From Bacillota bacterium (GTDB lineage: Bacteria; Bacillota; Clostridia; Oscillospirales; Acutalibacteraceae), in the NCBI GenBank assembly GCA_023390175.1, contig JAEWDK010000015.1, forward strand, positions 124,001 to 188,000: a DNA stretch of 64,000 nucleotides. Reading direction: 5' to 3'. Below the pieces are notes generated by a model. The model saw nothing but the letters and a program-made list of their open reading frames with translations. It ran no database searches and was not told where the DNA came from. Both the position numbers and the translations under genes were made by a program. Shown piece by piece: positions 23,822 to 33,332 of the stretch. Each line of letters begins with the position of its first letter. Positions within the stretch are counted from its first letter, which is position 1.

Positions 23822-25999
23822 TCATTCCCTTTCGCTTTCCCAATGAATGTCGATTTCGTCACCGTCCTCCAGAAGTTGGAGGTAAGCCGCATCCTGACCG
23901 TTTATTTTTATGATAATTCTTCTGCCCTCGGGCTTGGAAAGGTCAATATCCACCAAATTGAGCATATCCACCAAGTAGTACGGCGTACCGTCCTGCTTGG
24001 CGGGAAGGGAAAGAAAATCATGATTTAAAGTCAGGTGGAGTACTGCTCGGTTTTCTCCCGTTGTATTATCCGCCTGAACAGCCGGTTCTTCCGCCGCTTC
24101 GTTCTCAGGCTGTAATTGCTCCGCCGGGGAAATTTCCTGTTCTGCTGGCGTTTCCGGCCGTACCGGTTCCTTCGGCTCAACCGAAATCTCTGCTTTTTCC
24201 AAACCCGGTTCCGGGGTGGGGGCGTATGTGATGCGGTCACCGTCGGAAAGGATTGTGCTCAGCGCGGCGGGCCGGCCGTTGACCAAATAAGAATCATCCT
24301 CATTTTTACTGCAGGCACGGATGAAATCGCCCAGTGTGGTAATCTGCGTGGTTTCCACCCTGTCATGATGGTGCAGCGTTTGCTCCGGCGCAGCGGGTTC
24401 ACCGTTGACTGTTGCACTTGTACCGATCGAATGCTCCGAACCGTCAAAAAACACGGTGGCAGGGTCGGTGAAGGGCACTGCCTCATAAAGCAGCGGCTGC
24501 GCGTCCCTGCCGGGTGTTGCAGGCTCGAACCGCACATCGTCCCCCGCCTTTACAAGGGCGGAAACATTCGATTCCACGCCGTTGATTTCAACTTTGGCAG
24601 TGTCCGGATGCCCACCGTAAAAAATGCGGTTTTCCCCGTTCAGCTCAATGATGACACTGCGCCCGGAACGGCTGATCAGATGATTGTAGCTGTAGCCGTT
24701 CATCATTAATACATCCAGCACCGTAAGCTTCCGGCTGCGGAACAGCTTTGCCCTGCTGCCGTTCAGTGTGATGGAAAAGCTGTCGTTAATCAGGTTGAGC
24801 GCCGCGGAAATTGAAATTCCAATCGGAGTCGCGTATTCCGGCCCGCTGATATCCAAATTCGGGGCGGAGACGTGCATCATGAAATTATTGCCGCCAATGG
24901 CAACCCGGTTCGGTTCAAGGTTCAGGTTTTCCGCCACGTAACCGCACATTCCGGGCAATTTGCTGCCGCCGCCGACTAAAAATACAGCAGACGGCGCACC
25001 GTTGTTGGCTTTGATAATATCCCTGCTGATTTCACCGCAAAGGGCGCGCACTACCGGTTCAACATCGCTTTGCAGCTGCGCGGGTGTGACGGTATGCTCA
25101 AAGCCCAAAATATCCTGATAAACGATATCCTGCGACTGCCCCATTTTGTGCTTGATTTCTTCCGCCGTTAAAAATTCAACCAGATATTTTTTCATAATGG
25201 CTTCGGTGATTTCATCCCCGGCCACCGTCGCCATGGTGTAAGCCACCACGCTGCCGTCCTTTGAAACGGCAATATCGGATGTGCCGGCACCGATATCCAC
25301 CAGTGCCAAATTGAGCAGACGCAGCTTTTCCGGAATGGTGGAATTCATTGCGGCAATCGGCTCCAACGTAAGGCTGGCAACATCCAGTCCTGTTTTGTGC
25401 ATGGTTGTGTACAGGCTGTCAACAACCTCCCGCGGCAAAAAGGTGGCGATCACTTCCACACCGATGCGTTTGCCGCGGTGCTCCAGCAGGCTGGAAATGG
25501 GGTAATCGTCCAGCTGATATTCAATAACGGAATAGCCGACAAGGTAAAAAACATGCTGGTCGTCCTCGCCGCTTCCGGGTTCAAACTGCCGCTCCGCCGC
25601 TTCAATCGCACCCGCTTCAAGGCGGCAGATCAGGTCCTGCTTAATGGGCTGCGAATCCTTCAGCTCAATTTCAAACGAGGCCCTCTGCGTTCTTAACGCG
25701 CGCCCGGCAGCCGCAACGCAAACCTGCTTCAGCTCATAGCCGATCCGCTTTTCAAGGCGTTCCTTTACAAGGCGCGACACCTTGCTCACCTGCTCAATAT
25801 CTTCAATCTGCCCGTCAATCATCGCGCGCTTTTTGTGCTCCATGGACTCAACCGCCTGAACGCGCAGCATGTCGCCGTCCAGCACGCCCACGATTCCGAT
25901 TACGCTGCGTGTGCCGATGTCCAGGGCAAATACGCAATTTTCCGGAGCTTGTTTGATTTCGTTTTTCTGATCCGAACCGTCCATATGTACCTCGCTCAT
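23822..25999 (-). CDS. FtsA-like actin-fold ATPase with tandem beta-grasp repeats
   Basis: A 725-aa protein. Residues 22-400 form an FtsA/PilM-type actin-fold ATPase: phosphate-1 loop ALDIGTRSVIGIVG (25-38), an SHS2-like insert (about 80-200), phosphate-2 loop LVDIGAGTSDIAV (233-245), adenosine motif LVGGGSKLPG (341-350). Beyond about 405 the protein is unlike FtsA: four short units, each with I/V-NG, a spacer and GD or HD, at 472-489, 531-548, 573-590 and 699-716, look like MoaD/ThiS beta-grasp repeats; a Pro/Glu-rich linker covers about 595-645. GGAGG precedes the start. No ftsZ or pilin gene adjoins it. The exact role, division or pilus assembly, is unresolved. Confidence 0.75.
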   Translation of the reverse strand: MSEVHMDGSDQKNEIKQAPENCVFALDIGTRSVIGIVGVLDGDMLRVQAVESMEHKKRAMIDGQIEDIEQVSKVSRLVKERLEKRIGYELKQVCVAAAGRALRTQRASFEIELKDSQPIKQDLICRLEAGAIEAAERQFEPGSGEDDQHVFYLVGYSVIEYQLDDYPISSLLEHRGKRIGVEVIATFLPREVVDSLYTTMHKTGLDVASLTLEPIAAMNSTIPEKLRLLNLALVDIGAGTSDIAVSKDGSVVAYTMATVAGDEITEAIMKKYLVEFLTAEEIKHKMGQSQDIVYQDILGFEHTVTPAQLQSDVEPVVRALCGEISRDIIKANNGAPSAVFLVGGGSKLPGMCGYVAENLNLEPNRVAIGGNNFMMHVSAPNLDISGPEYATPIGISISAALNLINDSFSITLNGSRAKLFRSRKLTVLDVLMMNGYSYNHLISRSGRSVIIELNGENRIFYGGHPDTAKVEINGVESNVSALVKAGDDVRFEPATPGRDAQPLLYEAVPFTDPATVFFDGSEHSIGTSATVNGEPAAPEQTLHHHDRVETTQITTLGDFIRACSKNEDDSYLVNGRPAALSTILSDGDRITYAPTPEPGLEKAEISVEPKEPVRPETPAEQEISPAEQLQPENEAAEEPAVQADNTTGENRAVLHLTLNHDFLSLPAKQDGTPYYLVDMLNLVDIDLSKPEGRRIIIKINGQDAAYLQLLEDGDEIDIHWESERE

Positions 26000-26112
26000 G
26001 AATCGCAGCCTCCGCGTTGCAGAATTTTATCCTAATCGACCGTTTATACCAATATATTTTTAATTTTACTATATCTTCCCATAAAATGCAATCCGGACGT
26101 GTTTTCGTGACC

Positions 26113-26145
26113 AAAAAAGCCGCCGTCCTGACCAAGCAGGGCGGC
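26113..26145 (-). terminator. Terminator of the efflux operon
   Basis: On the minus strand a GC-rich stem (GCCGCC-CTG with CAGGACGGCGGC) is followed by TTTTTT, 22 bp after the permease stop. Confidence 0.85.
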
Positions 26146-26166
26146 AGCCATTCTTATTCAGTAAAA

Positions 26167-27444
26167 CTATTCGTAACGCAGCGCTTCAATCGGATCCATG
26201 CGCGCGGCCTTGTTTGCGGGATAATACCCGAAGAACACGCCGATCAGCATGGAGAATCCGACGCTGATCAGGATCACAGGAACGGAAATGGTCAGCGTTG
26301 CCCCAAGCAGGCGCACCCCGACTGCGGCAAGCGAAATACCAAACAGAATCCCGATGATTCCGCCGATTACGCAAATGATAATGGACTCCACGATAAACTG
26401 AACCTTGATGAAGCCGCTCCGCGCGCCAAGAGCCTTGCGGGTGCCGATTTCCCTTGTCCGTTCGGTTACGGAAACCAGCATGATGTTCATTACGCCGATG
26501 CCGCCCACCAAAAGGGCAATGGCCGCAATGGCCGCAATGGCAATGGAAATTGTATTCAGCATGGAAGTTGCGGAGGAGAGCATGCTTTCCATATTGATTA
26601 CGGTGCATTTATATCTTTCATTGTTCGTATAAAGCTTGCTGAAATATTTATCCGTTGTTTTGGTAAACGAGGCGGCATCAACGGAAGGATTCGTCTTGAC
26701 CGTAAAGGTTTGAAAGTTCTGATTGTCCGCAGTTTCCTTTGCAACAGTAACGGGAATGTACAGCGCTGTGCTGATGTCCTTGTCCGAAGTGGTGCCGCCC
26801 CCCAGTGTCATGGCGGACTGTTCATACTTATAAACGCCGATAATCAAATAAGTGCTGACCTCATCCTCTTCGTAAATATTAATTTCCTGCCCGAGCGGGT
26901 CGGCGCCGTTTTTGAACATGTTGGAAACCAGTTTATCTGAAACCACCGCAACCTTGCGCAGCCGGTCGACATCCGTGCTGTTCAGAAAGCGGCCCTTCAC
27001 CAGCTTAACATCATTAATAGAGCGGTACCCTTCGTTGACACCGGAGATACTCACGTTGGCGTAAAGCCGGCCGTTTTTGGCCTTGCCTTCCCCGCCCGCT
27101 TCGGATAGGGAAATGTCCGCAATCTGATCGGCGTATTTTTGCTGAAAAGCGTTGATGGAATCCATTGAAATCAAATCTCTGTCATCGATTTTCGCCGCTT
27201 TCGCGTTTGCCCGTAAAGGCATCATCGTATTTTCCGTCTCCGTTTCTGAAACGGAAACACGGATGTTGTTCGCGCCCAGGCTTGACATGGTATCGGTCAC
27301 GGTGGAGGTCATTGCGTCCCCAATGGAAACAATCGCAATTACGGAACCGATTCCGATGATAATTCCGAGCATGGTTAACAGCGCTCTTACTTTATTCGAT
27401 TTTAATCCTGCAATTGCAAGAAGGATATTTTCTTTTAAGAACAT
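26167..27444 (-). CDS. MacB-type ABC transporter permease
   Basis: A 425-aa permease with the MacB layout: one N-terminal helix in ALLTMLGIIIGIGSVIAIVS, a large extracytoplasmic MacB_PCD domain (about 45-290), and three C-terminal helices with the FtsX signature VGGIGVMNIMLVSVTERTRE then IGTRKALGAR. MacB-like transporters work by mechanotransmission, pumping substrates from outside the membrane through an adaptor rather than across the bilayer. It overlaps the ATPase gene by 10 bp and is last in the operon. Here ATPase and permease are separate chains, unlike the fused E. coli MacB. Confidence 0.92.
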   Translation of the reverse strand: MFLKENILLAIAGLKSNKVRALLTMLGIIIGIGSVIAIVSIGDAMTSTVTDTMSSLGANNIRVSVSETETENTMMPLRANAKAAKIDDRDLISMDSINAFQQKYADQIADISLSEAGGEGKAKNGRLYANVSISGVNEGYRSINDVKLVKGRFLNSTDVDRLRKVAVVSDKLVSNMFKNGADPLGQEINIYEEDEVSTYLIIGVYKYEQSAMTLGGGTTSDKDISTALYIPVTVAKETADNQNFQTFTVKTNPSVDAASFTKTTDKYFSKLYTNNERYKCTVINMESMLSSATSMLNTISIAIAAIAAIALLVGGIGVMNIMLVSVTERTREIGTRKALGARSGFIKVQFIVESIIICVIGGIIGILFGISLAAVGVRLLGATLTISVPVILISVGFSMLIGVFFGYYPANKAARMDPIEALRYE

Positions 27445-28166
27445 CCGGCTGCCGCCTTTCCTAAGGACTTGGATTTGCCCGGCCGGTCCGAAATAATACA
27501 GCCGTCCCGCAGGGTAACAATCCGGTCGGTTTCCGCCGCAAGCTCACTGTTGTGCGTAATCAGAACAATGGTCTTGCCGTCTTCCCTGTGAACCTTGTGG
27601 AACAAATCCATTACAAGGCGGCCGGTGGCGGAATCGAGCGCACCCGTCGGTTCATCGGCAAGAAGAATCGCCGGGTCATTGGCAAGCGCCCTTGCAATTG
27701 CCACCCTCTGCTTTTGCCCGCCGGAAAGCTCGTTAGGAAGGTGGTGCATTCTGTCCTCCATTTCAACAAGCTGAAGAAGCTCTTTGGCGCGCTGTGCGCG
27801 CTTTCGGCCGTCCAGCCCGGCGTAAAGCATGGGCAGCTCCACATTTTTCAGCGCGCTGCTGCGCGGAATCAGGTTGAAGGTTTGGAACACGAAGCCGATC
27901 TTTTTGTTGCGCACATCGGACATATCGTTGTCCGTCATCTGCCCCACGGAAATGCCGTCCAGAATATATTCGCCCGAGGTCGGGCGGTCAAGCACGCCGA
28001 TCATATTCATTAAGGTGCTTTTGCCCGAACCGGAAGCACCGACAATGGACAGGAACTCGCCCTCTTTTACTTCCAGACTGATTTCCTTGATAATATGCAG
28101 CTCGTTGGGGGTGCCGACATAAAAGTTTTTTACGATATTTTTCATTTCGATGATATTTCTGCTCAT
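27435..28166 (-). CDS. MacB/LolD-type ABC transporter ATP-binding protein
   Basis: A 243-aa ABC ATPase with Walker A GASGSGKST, Q-loop in FVFQTFNLIP, signature LSGGQKQRVAIARAL, Walker B ILLADEPTGALDS and H-loop VLITHNSE. The PTGALDS D-loop and overall length are typical of the LolD/MacB group that partners FtsX-like permeases. Start and upstream adaptor stop overlap in ATGA, and the stop overlaps the permease start, so all three are translationally coupled. A short poorly conserved tail follows residue about 225. Confidence 0.94.
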   Translation of the reverse strand: MSRNIIEMKNIVKNFYVGTPNELHIIKEISLEVKEGEFLSIVGASGSGKSTLMNMIGVLDRPTSGEYILDGISVGQMTDNDMSDVRNKKIGFVFQTFNLIPRSSALKNVELPMLYAGLDGRKRAQRAKELLQLVEMEDRMHHLPNELSGGQKQRVAIARALANDPAILLADEPTGALDSATGRLVMDLFHKVHREDGKTIVLITHNSELAAETDRIVTLRDGCIISDRPGKSKSLGKAAAGCS

Positions 28167-29509
28167 GCCGTTCCCTCCGGCAAACGAAGGGCAGACCCCG
28201 CGGAAAGATTTTCCGGATTGCTGACGACACGCATTGCGTCACTGAGGCCCGCGCCGGAAATTTCGATGGAAATGTCGTTTTCCAAACCGGTCTGCACCGG
28301 CTGTTCCTTCGCCTTATAGCCGTTTGCATCCTTGACGGCGACGAGCACATAAGCGCTTCCGTCGGCCTTGTGCAGAACCGCGTCATAGGGCACTGCATAA
28401 ATATCCGATTTTTCTGCCAGAATGATATTCATCCTTGCCTTCATGCCGATTTTCAGGTTTGGATTATGGCCGGTAATCTTAATTTCCGCCGTAAACGTCA
28501 CGCTGCTTGTGCCCTGCGTGCTTTCCGTTGCGGCGGGCGCCACGCGGGAAACTTCACCGGCAATTTCCACGTCCCCGGTCGCGTCGGTTTTAATGATTAC
28601 CTTTTTTCCAACCGTTACCTGGCCAACGTCATACTCCTTGATTTCCGTGTTGACAATCAGGTTGCCTGTGTCTGCGACTGTAAACAGAACCCCGCTTGCA
28701 GCCGCGCCGGCTACCGCGTTCGACACGGTTACCGTACCGCCTGCCGGCGCCATGATAACCGCGTCCTTTAAATTCTGCTGCTGCTTTTCCAGAGTGATCT
28801 GCTGGCTTTTGTCATTCGCCTTGGACAGCGCCAGATCGTAGTTGTTTTTTGCCGCTTTTAAATCCTGTGAAACCTTGTTCTGTGTATAGGTCAGCGTGGT
28901 AACGGCCTTGTCGTAAGCATTCTGCGCCGTGGTCAGCTTTGCTTTCTCCTGATCGAGCGCCATTTTGGAAAGCTCGCCGGAATCATATAAAAACTGATTG
29001 TAATCATAACTCGATTTTTGCGTATTCAAATCCTGCTGCGCTGAAGTGACCGAAGCCTGTGCGTTCACCAGTTCACTGTTCAAATGGTTATTGTACAGGT
29101 ACAGCGCGTTGTCGTAATCCGATTTTGCTTTTTGCAGGTTCAGCGAAGCGGTTTCCTGCGCGGATTTTGTGCTGTACTGTGCGCTCTGCACATCTTTTTC
29201 AATCGATGAAGTATCAAGCACAGCCAAAACATCCCCCGCTTTTACGGTGTCGCCCACTTTTACGGAAATCTGCTTTACCGGGTAGTTCAGTGTGGTATAA
29301 ACATTTTCAGAGGTTTTGCTCTGAATGGTTCCCGAAATGCTGATGCTGTCCTGCAGACTGGTTTTTTTCAGCGTTGTGACGGACGCCGTATTCGCCGCCC
29401 CCTGTTTGCCGGCACGGATACGCGAACAGGAATAAAACAGCACCGCCCCGGCCGCTATAATCAGAACCACAACGATAATTTTCTTTTTGCTTAGAAACCC
29501 GACTTTCAT
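28163..29509 (-). CDS. MacA-like membrane fusion (adaptor) protein
   Basis: A 448-aa HlyD/RND-adaptor protein. One N-terminal membrane helix (about 11-28, IIVVVLIIAAGAVLFYSC; the Cys may be lipidated) is followed by the biotinyl-lipoyl half (VKVGDTVKAGDVLAVLD), a long coiled-coil hairpin (about 95-240, with heptads such as LNLQKAKSDYDNALYLYNN), the second lipoyl half (DAVIMAPAGGTVTVSN), then beta-barrel and membrane-proximal domains. Such adaptors form a hexameric funnel joining MacB to an exit duct. AGGAG precedes the start; the gene lies 21 bp after the TolC-like gene. Confidence 0.9.
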   Translation of the reverse strand: MKVGFLSKKKIIVVVLIIAAGAVLFYSCSRIRAGKQGAANTASVTTLKKTSLQDSISISGTIQSKTSENVYTTLNYPVKQISVKVGDTVKAGDVLAVLDTSSIEKDVQSAQYSTKSAQETASLNLQKAKSDYDNALYLYNNHLNSELVNAQASVTSAQQDLNTQKSSYDYNQFLYDSGELSKMALDQEKAKLTTAQNAYDKAVTTLTYTQNKVSQDLKAAKNNYDLALSKANDKSQQITLEKQQQNLKDAVIMAPAGGTVTVSNAVAGAAASGVLFTVADTGNLIVNTEIKEYDVGQVTVGKKVIIKTDATGDVEIAGEVSRVAPAATESTQGTSSVTFTAEIKITGHNPNLKIGMKARMNIILAEKSDIYAVPYDAVLHKADGSAYVLVAVKDANGYKAKEQPVQTGLENDISIEISGAGLSDAMRVVSNPENLSAGSALRLPEGTA

Positions 29510-29530
29510 ATGTATAAGCTCCTATTAATA

Positions 29531-30331
29531 TTAAGATACGGAATCCGGGGAATACCCGTTGTCGCGCATAAAATCGTACCGCAGGTATGCGATATAAACG
29601 CTGTTTTTTTCTTTCGCAACTGTGCTTTCCAATGTTTGCAGCTCCAGGGTGATATCGTCAACCTGCTTTTTCGAAGCATACCCTTTTGCGAACTTTTGCT
29701 GCATCAGCTGCACCTGCGCCTGCTTTGTCTGATATTTTCCGCTGTCAAGCTGATATATGCTGTTTGCCTGAGTCAATGCGTCGTAAAGCGATTTGAATGT
29801 TTCCACCTTGCCGGATTCTAAAAAGAGGCTTCCCAAATCCTTGGCATAGTTTACACCGGACAGCTTTGCCGCGAAATCCGTCTTGCTGTAATCGGCAGGC
29901 TTCACAATCAGCTGATCCACATCATCCAGTCCCAATAAATTGCGCAGCTTTAAAAGATCCTGCGCCCTTTGATTGGACGGCGCCTGCTGGCTGGAACTCA
30001 AATCACTGACCGCCTGCACCGCATCATTATACTCTTTTTGCGAAATGTACCCTAGCTCCAATTTTTTCCGGGCAGCATCCTGCGCTTGTGTTTTGCTGTC
30101 ATACTGCCCGGAGGCGGAGCTCCGGTCGAAAACATCGTTGCAATAGGTAAGATACTGCTTCTGCAGATTCATCAGCTGCTGTTCATGGCTGGCCCCAGGC
30201 TGTGGCGGCATAATATCGTTGATATTGTCAAGGGATATGGTTACCGTTTGCCCCGTCTGGGCAGCAAAAGCAGGCACGCTTACAGAAACGACCAGTAAAA
30301 AGGAAAGAAGCATACTCATTATCTTTTTCAT
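29531..30331 (-). CDS. TolC/OEP-like secreted coiled-coil protein
   Basis: A 266-aa protein with a cleavable signal peptide (MKKIMSMLLSFLLVVSVSVP, then AFA-A). The mature chain has two helical units of the outer-membrane efflux protein type: KKLELGYISQKEYNDAVQAV with a later LLKLRNLLGLDD, and QKFAKGYASKKQVDDITLEL with a later AYLRYDFM. The kY-x-G-x-iS turn with long flanking helices is the OEP signature. No beta-barrel strands are evident, and the length is about 60 percent of TolC. It is first in the operon with MacA- and MacB-like genes, so it is probably the extracellular partner of that pump. AAAGGG precedes the start. Confidence 0.72.
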   Translation of the reverse strand: MKKIMSMLLSFLLVVSVSVPAFAAQTGQTVTISLDNINDIMPPQPGASHEQQLMNLQKQYLTYCNDVFDRSSASGQYDSKTQAQDAARKKLELGYISQKEYNDAVQAVSDLSSSQQAPSNQRAQDLLKLRNLLGLDDVDQLIVKPADYSKTDFAAKLSGVNYAKDLGSLFLESGKVETFKSLYDALTQANSIYQLDSGKYQTKQAQVQLMQQKFAKGYASKKQVDDITLELQTLESTVAKEKNSVYIAYLRYDFMRDNGYSPDSVS

Positions 30332-30501
30332 AAATTCAACCCTTTCATAAAGATACCCCGCTTTAGGCTGTACTCGGATTTTACTGTTGTTTTTAGATTT
30401 AATATTTAATTACATTAACTGAAATTATAATAAATGCGTAATCATCATGCATGAATAATCCGTGAATTTATTGTAACGATTTCACAGGAAAAGTAAAAAA
30501 T

Positions 30502-30537
30502 AAAACTCTGCGCACGTAATTCCGTCCACAGAGTTTT
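30502..30537 (-). terminator. Terminator of the DUF1540 gene
   Basis: AAAACTCTG/CAGAGTTTT stem with an 18-nt loop; the minus strand continues into TTTTATTTTTT. Confidence 0.75.
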
Positions 30538-30549
30538 ACAAATTATCTA

Positions 30550-30723
30550 CTAGCCGTTTTTCACTGCAAAGGATTCACAATCCGTGCACTGGGTTTGGGT
30601 AGGATTGCTTTCGTGTGTGCCCACTTTGATCTTGTCCAAAGTGCAATAGTCCTGGCTTTGGCAGTGATAGTTGCACTGCTCAACGGTACACTCAATACTG
30701 GTGTTCGCTCTATTTTGATTCAT
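30550..30723 (-). CDS. DUF1540 domain protein, 57 aa
   Basis: A 57-aa cysteine-rich protein with motif order ECTVEQCNYHCQSQDYC, then IKVGTHE, then CTDCESFAV. This is the DUF1540 pattern, whose six to seven cysteines probably bind a metal. Such proteins are widespread in spore-forming Clostridia; the role is unknown. I start at the second of two close ATGs (30723 rather than 30729), since GGAGG then has eight bases of spacing instead of two. Single gene with its own terminator. Confidence 0.85.
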   Translation of the reverse strand: MNQNRANTSIECTVEQCNYHCQSQDYCTLDKIKVGTHESNPTQTQCTDCESFAVKNG

Positions 30724-30849
30724 AATCATAACCTCCTTCCCGTGAAATATTGTAACCAGACGGAAGAAAAATATCAAAGCAGTTCATTATTTTTTGAATT
30801 TCAGCAGAATAAAAGTCAGATAAAGACCGGATTTCCGTACTGCACGAAA

Positions 30850-30884
30850 AAGAGCCTTGCGGAGAACAAATCCGCAAGGCTCTT
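30850..30884 (-). terminator. Terminator of the chemoreceptor gene
   Basis: Perfect 14-bp stem AAGAGCCTTGCGGA/TCCGCAAGGCTCTT with a 7-nt loop; the minus strand continues TTTTTCG. It lies 59 bp after the chemoreceptor stop. Confidence 0.82.
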
Positions 30885-30942
30885 GCTGTTGTAAAGGATA
30901 ATCTGGGCTTTCGTTACACGTCAGACAGAACACCCTCTCAAA

Positions 30943-32943
30943 TCAAATTTTAAACTGCCCAACCAATTTTTTCAGCATCTGCGCCTGACTGTTCAGCTGT
31001 TCACTGGACGCCGCGCTTTCCTCAGACGTTGCGGAGTTGGTTTGCACCACGGAAGAAATTTGGTCAACACCCAAAGTAACCTGATTGATTGATGTTGCCT
31101 GCTCATTTGTTGCTTTGGAAATTTCACCGATTAATTCCGAGGTCTTGCCTACCCCGTCAATAATTGCCTGCAGGGACTGCGCCGTTTCATTTGCAATTTC
31201 AGTGCCGTTTTTCACAGAGTTGACTGAATTTTCGATTAAGGCCGTTGTGTTTTTTGCAGCTTCGGCGCTCTTGCTTGCCAAATTTCTTACTTCATCGGCA
31301 ACAACTGCAAAGCCCTTGCCCGCCGTTCCTGCGCGGGCAGCCTCGACCGCCGCGTTCAGCGCAAGAATATTGGTCTGAAACGCAATGTCCTCGATCGTTT
31401 TAATAATCTTTCCGATTTCATTGGAGGAATCGCTGATTTCAGCCATCGCTGAAATCAATTTCTTCATGGACTCATTGCCGCGTTCCACTTCGCCGGTGGC
31501 CTGGCTGGCCAGTTGATTTGCATCGGAAGCGTGAGCCGCGTTACGGTTTACTTGATCGGCAATTTCGGTGATGGAAGCCGACAGCTCCTGAATGGAGCTT
31601 GCCTGCTCCGTGGCGCCCTGTGCAAGAGCCTGTGAAGCGTTCGAAACCTGGCCGGAACCGCTTGCCACCTGATCGGCGGAAACTGTAATATCGGAAAACG
31701 TTCGGACCAATTTTGATTTTATGTTCTCCAAGGATGTTTTAATCTTTGAGAACTCGCCGACGTAATCACAGTGCAGGTCAAACACCAGATCCCCTGAGGC
31801 AATTTGATCCAAAACCGCCGAGATTTCATCAATATAATCAATGTACTGTTTCAGCCTGTCCACTGTTTTTGCGATTGCATGTGCTACCTGACCCGTTTCG
31901 TCCATGGACGTTATGCTCACACTGACATTCAGGTCGCCGTCCGCAATTTGGTTCGCCACTGCGGTCAATTTTTTTAACGGTTTAATAATGCTCATAGATA
32001 TGAGAGCAAGCAATAAAATCAGGGCAAACAAAGCAATCAGAAAGACACCAAAAACCGTGTTCTGCACTGAGCTGTAAGCCGCGTTGAATTCTTTTTCCGG
32101 CATTCCGGTGGTTACAGTCCACCCGGTCGTGCCCACAGGGGACAAATACCCGTAATTGGTCTGGCCCATCGCCGTATAGGTGATGTTCCCTGCAGTTTTA
32201 TTCGTTATCGCGTCAATAACATTTTTCGACATCTTGGATTCGGATACATTTTTTCCTTTAAGATCGGTGCTCGGGTGGTAAATAAGCTGTCCCCCGGCAC
32301 TGGAAAGGATATAAAATCCCGTTTTTCCAAGCTTGTAACCCTGCACGGTTTTATAAAGCTGATCAACCGTAATGTCGATTCCTGCAAAACCAAGCAGATC
32401 ACCGGTTCCGGTTTTATAAACGGGCGCAATGATACTCATAACCATTTTTCCGGTAATCGCGTCCTTATAGGGCTCGATCATCGTGATACCCTTTTTCGCA
32501 AGGACCGCCTGATACCAGGGCCGCTCGGAAGAAATAAATTTGGAAGGCGCAGTGCTGCTGTTCACAATCATCGTATTGGACGTGCAGTCCGTAATCCATA
32601 CCGAAGAAAAATTGTCGGGATCCGTTTTATAAATATTATCAACGGTTTTCTTAGCCCCGGCGTAGTTTTGTTCATTTGCCTTGTCCTGTGTGGATTTTTG
32701 AAAGTATTCCTGAAACAAATCATTTGTGACCATTTGTTGAACCGTTTCATTATACCTTGAAAAATACGCGCTGATTTCATAAGAAGCCGCCTGCGATTTA
32801 TCCGCCAGTTCCTCTGTTGTCAGCTGGGAAACCGATTGTTTCACATTCGTTAATACAATAAGAGCGGTAACACAAAAAATAATCGCTACAGGAATACCGA
32901 TTGACAGCAGCAGCTTTGATAACAAGCTTTTCTTTTTTTTCAT
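30943..32943 (-). CDS. Methyl-accepting chemotaxis protein with dCache sensor
   Basis: A 666-aa transmembrane receptor. Helix 1 (about 10-32) and helix 2 (about 292-315, VFGVFLIALFALILLLALIS) enclose an extracellular dCache domain with PWYQAVLAKKGITMIEPYKD and LLGFAGIDITVDQLYK, a pattern seen in amino-acid or organic-acid sensors. A HAMP domain follows, then the methylation helices and the conserved signalling tip with IEDIAFQTNILALNAAVEAA, RAG and GFAVVADEVRNLA. It feeds CheA/CheW at the cell pole. No che genes are nearby. The ligand is not predictable; the dCache Asp in GIDIT fits amine-group binding. Confidence 0.93.
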   Translation of the reverse strand: MKKKKSLLSKLLLSIGIPVAIIFCVTALIVLTNVKQSVSQLTTEELADKSQAASYEISAYFSRYNETVQQMVTNDLFQEYFQKSTQDKANEQNYAGAKKTVDNIYKTDPDNFSSVWITDCTSNTMIVNSSTAPSKFISSERPWYQAVLAKKGITMIEPYKDAITGKMVMSIIAPVYKTGTGDLLGFAGIDITVDQLYKTVQGYKLGKTGFYILSSAGGQLIYHPSTDLKGKNVSESKMSKNVIDAITNKTAGNITYTAMGQTNYGYLSPVGTTGWTVTTGMPEKEFNAAYSSVQNTVFGVFLIALFALILLLALISMSIIKPLKKLTAVANQIADGDLNVSVSITSMDETGQVAHAIAKTVDRLKQYIDYIDEISAVLDQIASGDLVFDLHCDYVGEFSKIKTSLENIKSKLVRTFSDITVSADQVASGSGQVSNASQALAQGATEQASSIQELSASITEIADQVNRNAAHASDANQLASQATGEVERGNESMKKLISAMAEISDSSNEIGKIIKTIEDIAFQTNILALNAAVEAARAGTAGKGFAVVADEVRNLASKSAEAAKNTTALIENSVNSVKNGTEIANETAQSLQAIIDGVGKTSELIGEISKATNEQATSINQVTLGVDQISSVVQTNSATSEESAASSEQLNSQAQMLKKLVGQFKI

Positions 32944-33332
32944 TATTATTCACCCCGACCATTGATATAGAAACCCGATATTTGACCATAAGGCCTCTTA
33001 CTATTCTTATCGTTTCAACATATTAAAATATTTGGTTAAAATCATAATTAAAAAAAATAACCGTGTAATTTGTCATTTATTACAGTCACATTGGCGAACC
33101 ATTCGTTTGTATTGACATGCATTTTATCTGTTCCATTGAAAAATATTGAATTTGTTATACTTTGTTTATTGTTTTGTTATGGAAATCACAGATTTTTAAC
33201 GTATAATAGAAAGTACGATTCCTGCTCAGTAAAATTTAAATCCAACGAAATTGAACCGTAATCAATTTGAATGGGCCTTCCCTCTGCAAGTGGCGGGAAG
33301 GTTCATAATAGATCAGTTTTGAGGTAACATGG
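32944..33332. other. AT-rich divergent intergenic region
   Basis: A 389-bp gap between the chemoreceptor and histidine-kinase genes. No ORF with a ribosome site was seen. It holds TATAAT at 33202-33207 with no good -35 (possibly an activated promoter for the kinase operon) and a hairpin CCTTCCC/GGGAAGG at 33276-33301, just upstream of the kinase ribosome site. Confidence 0.5.
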
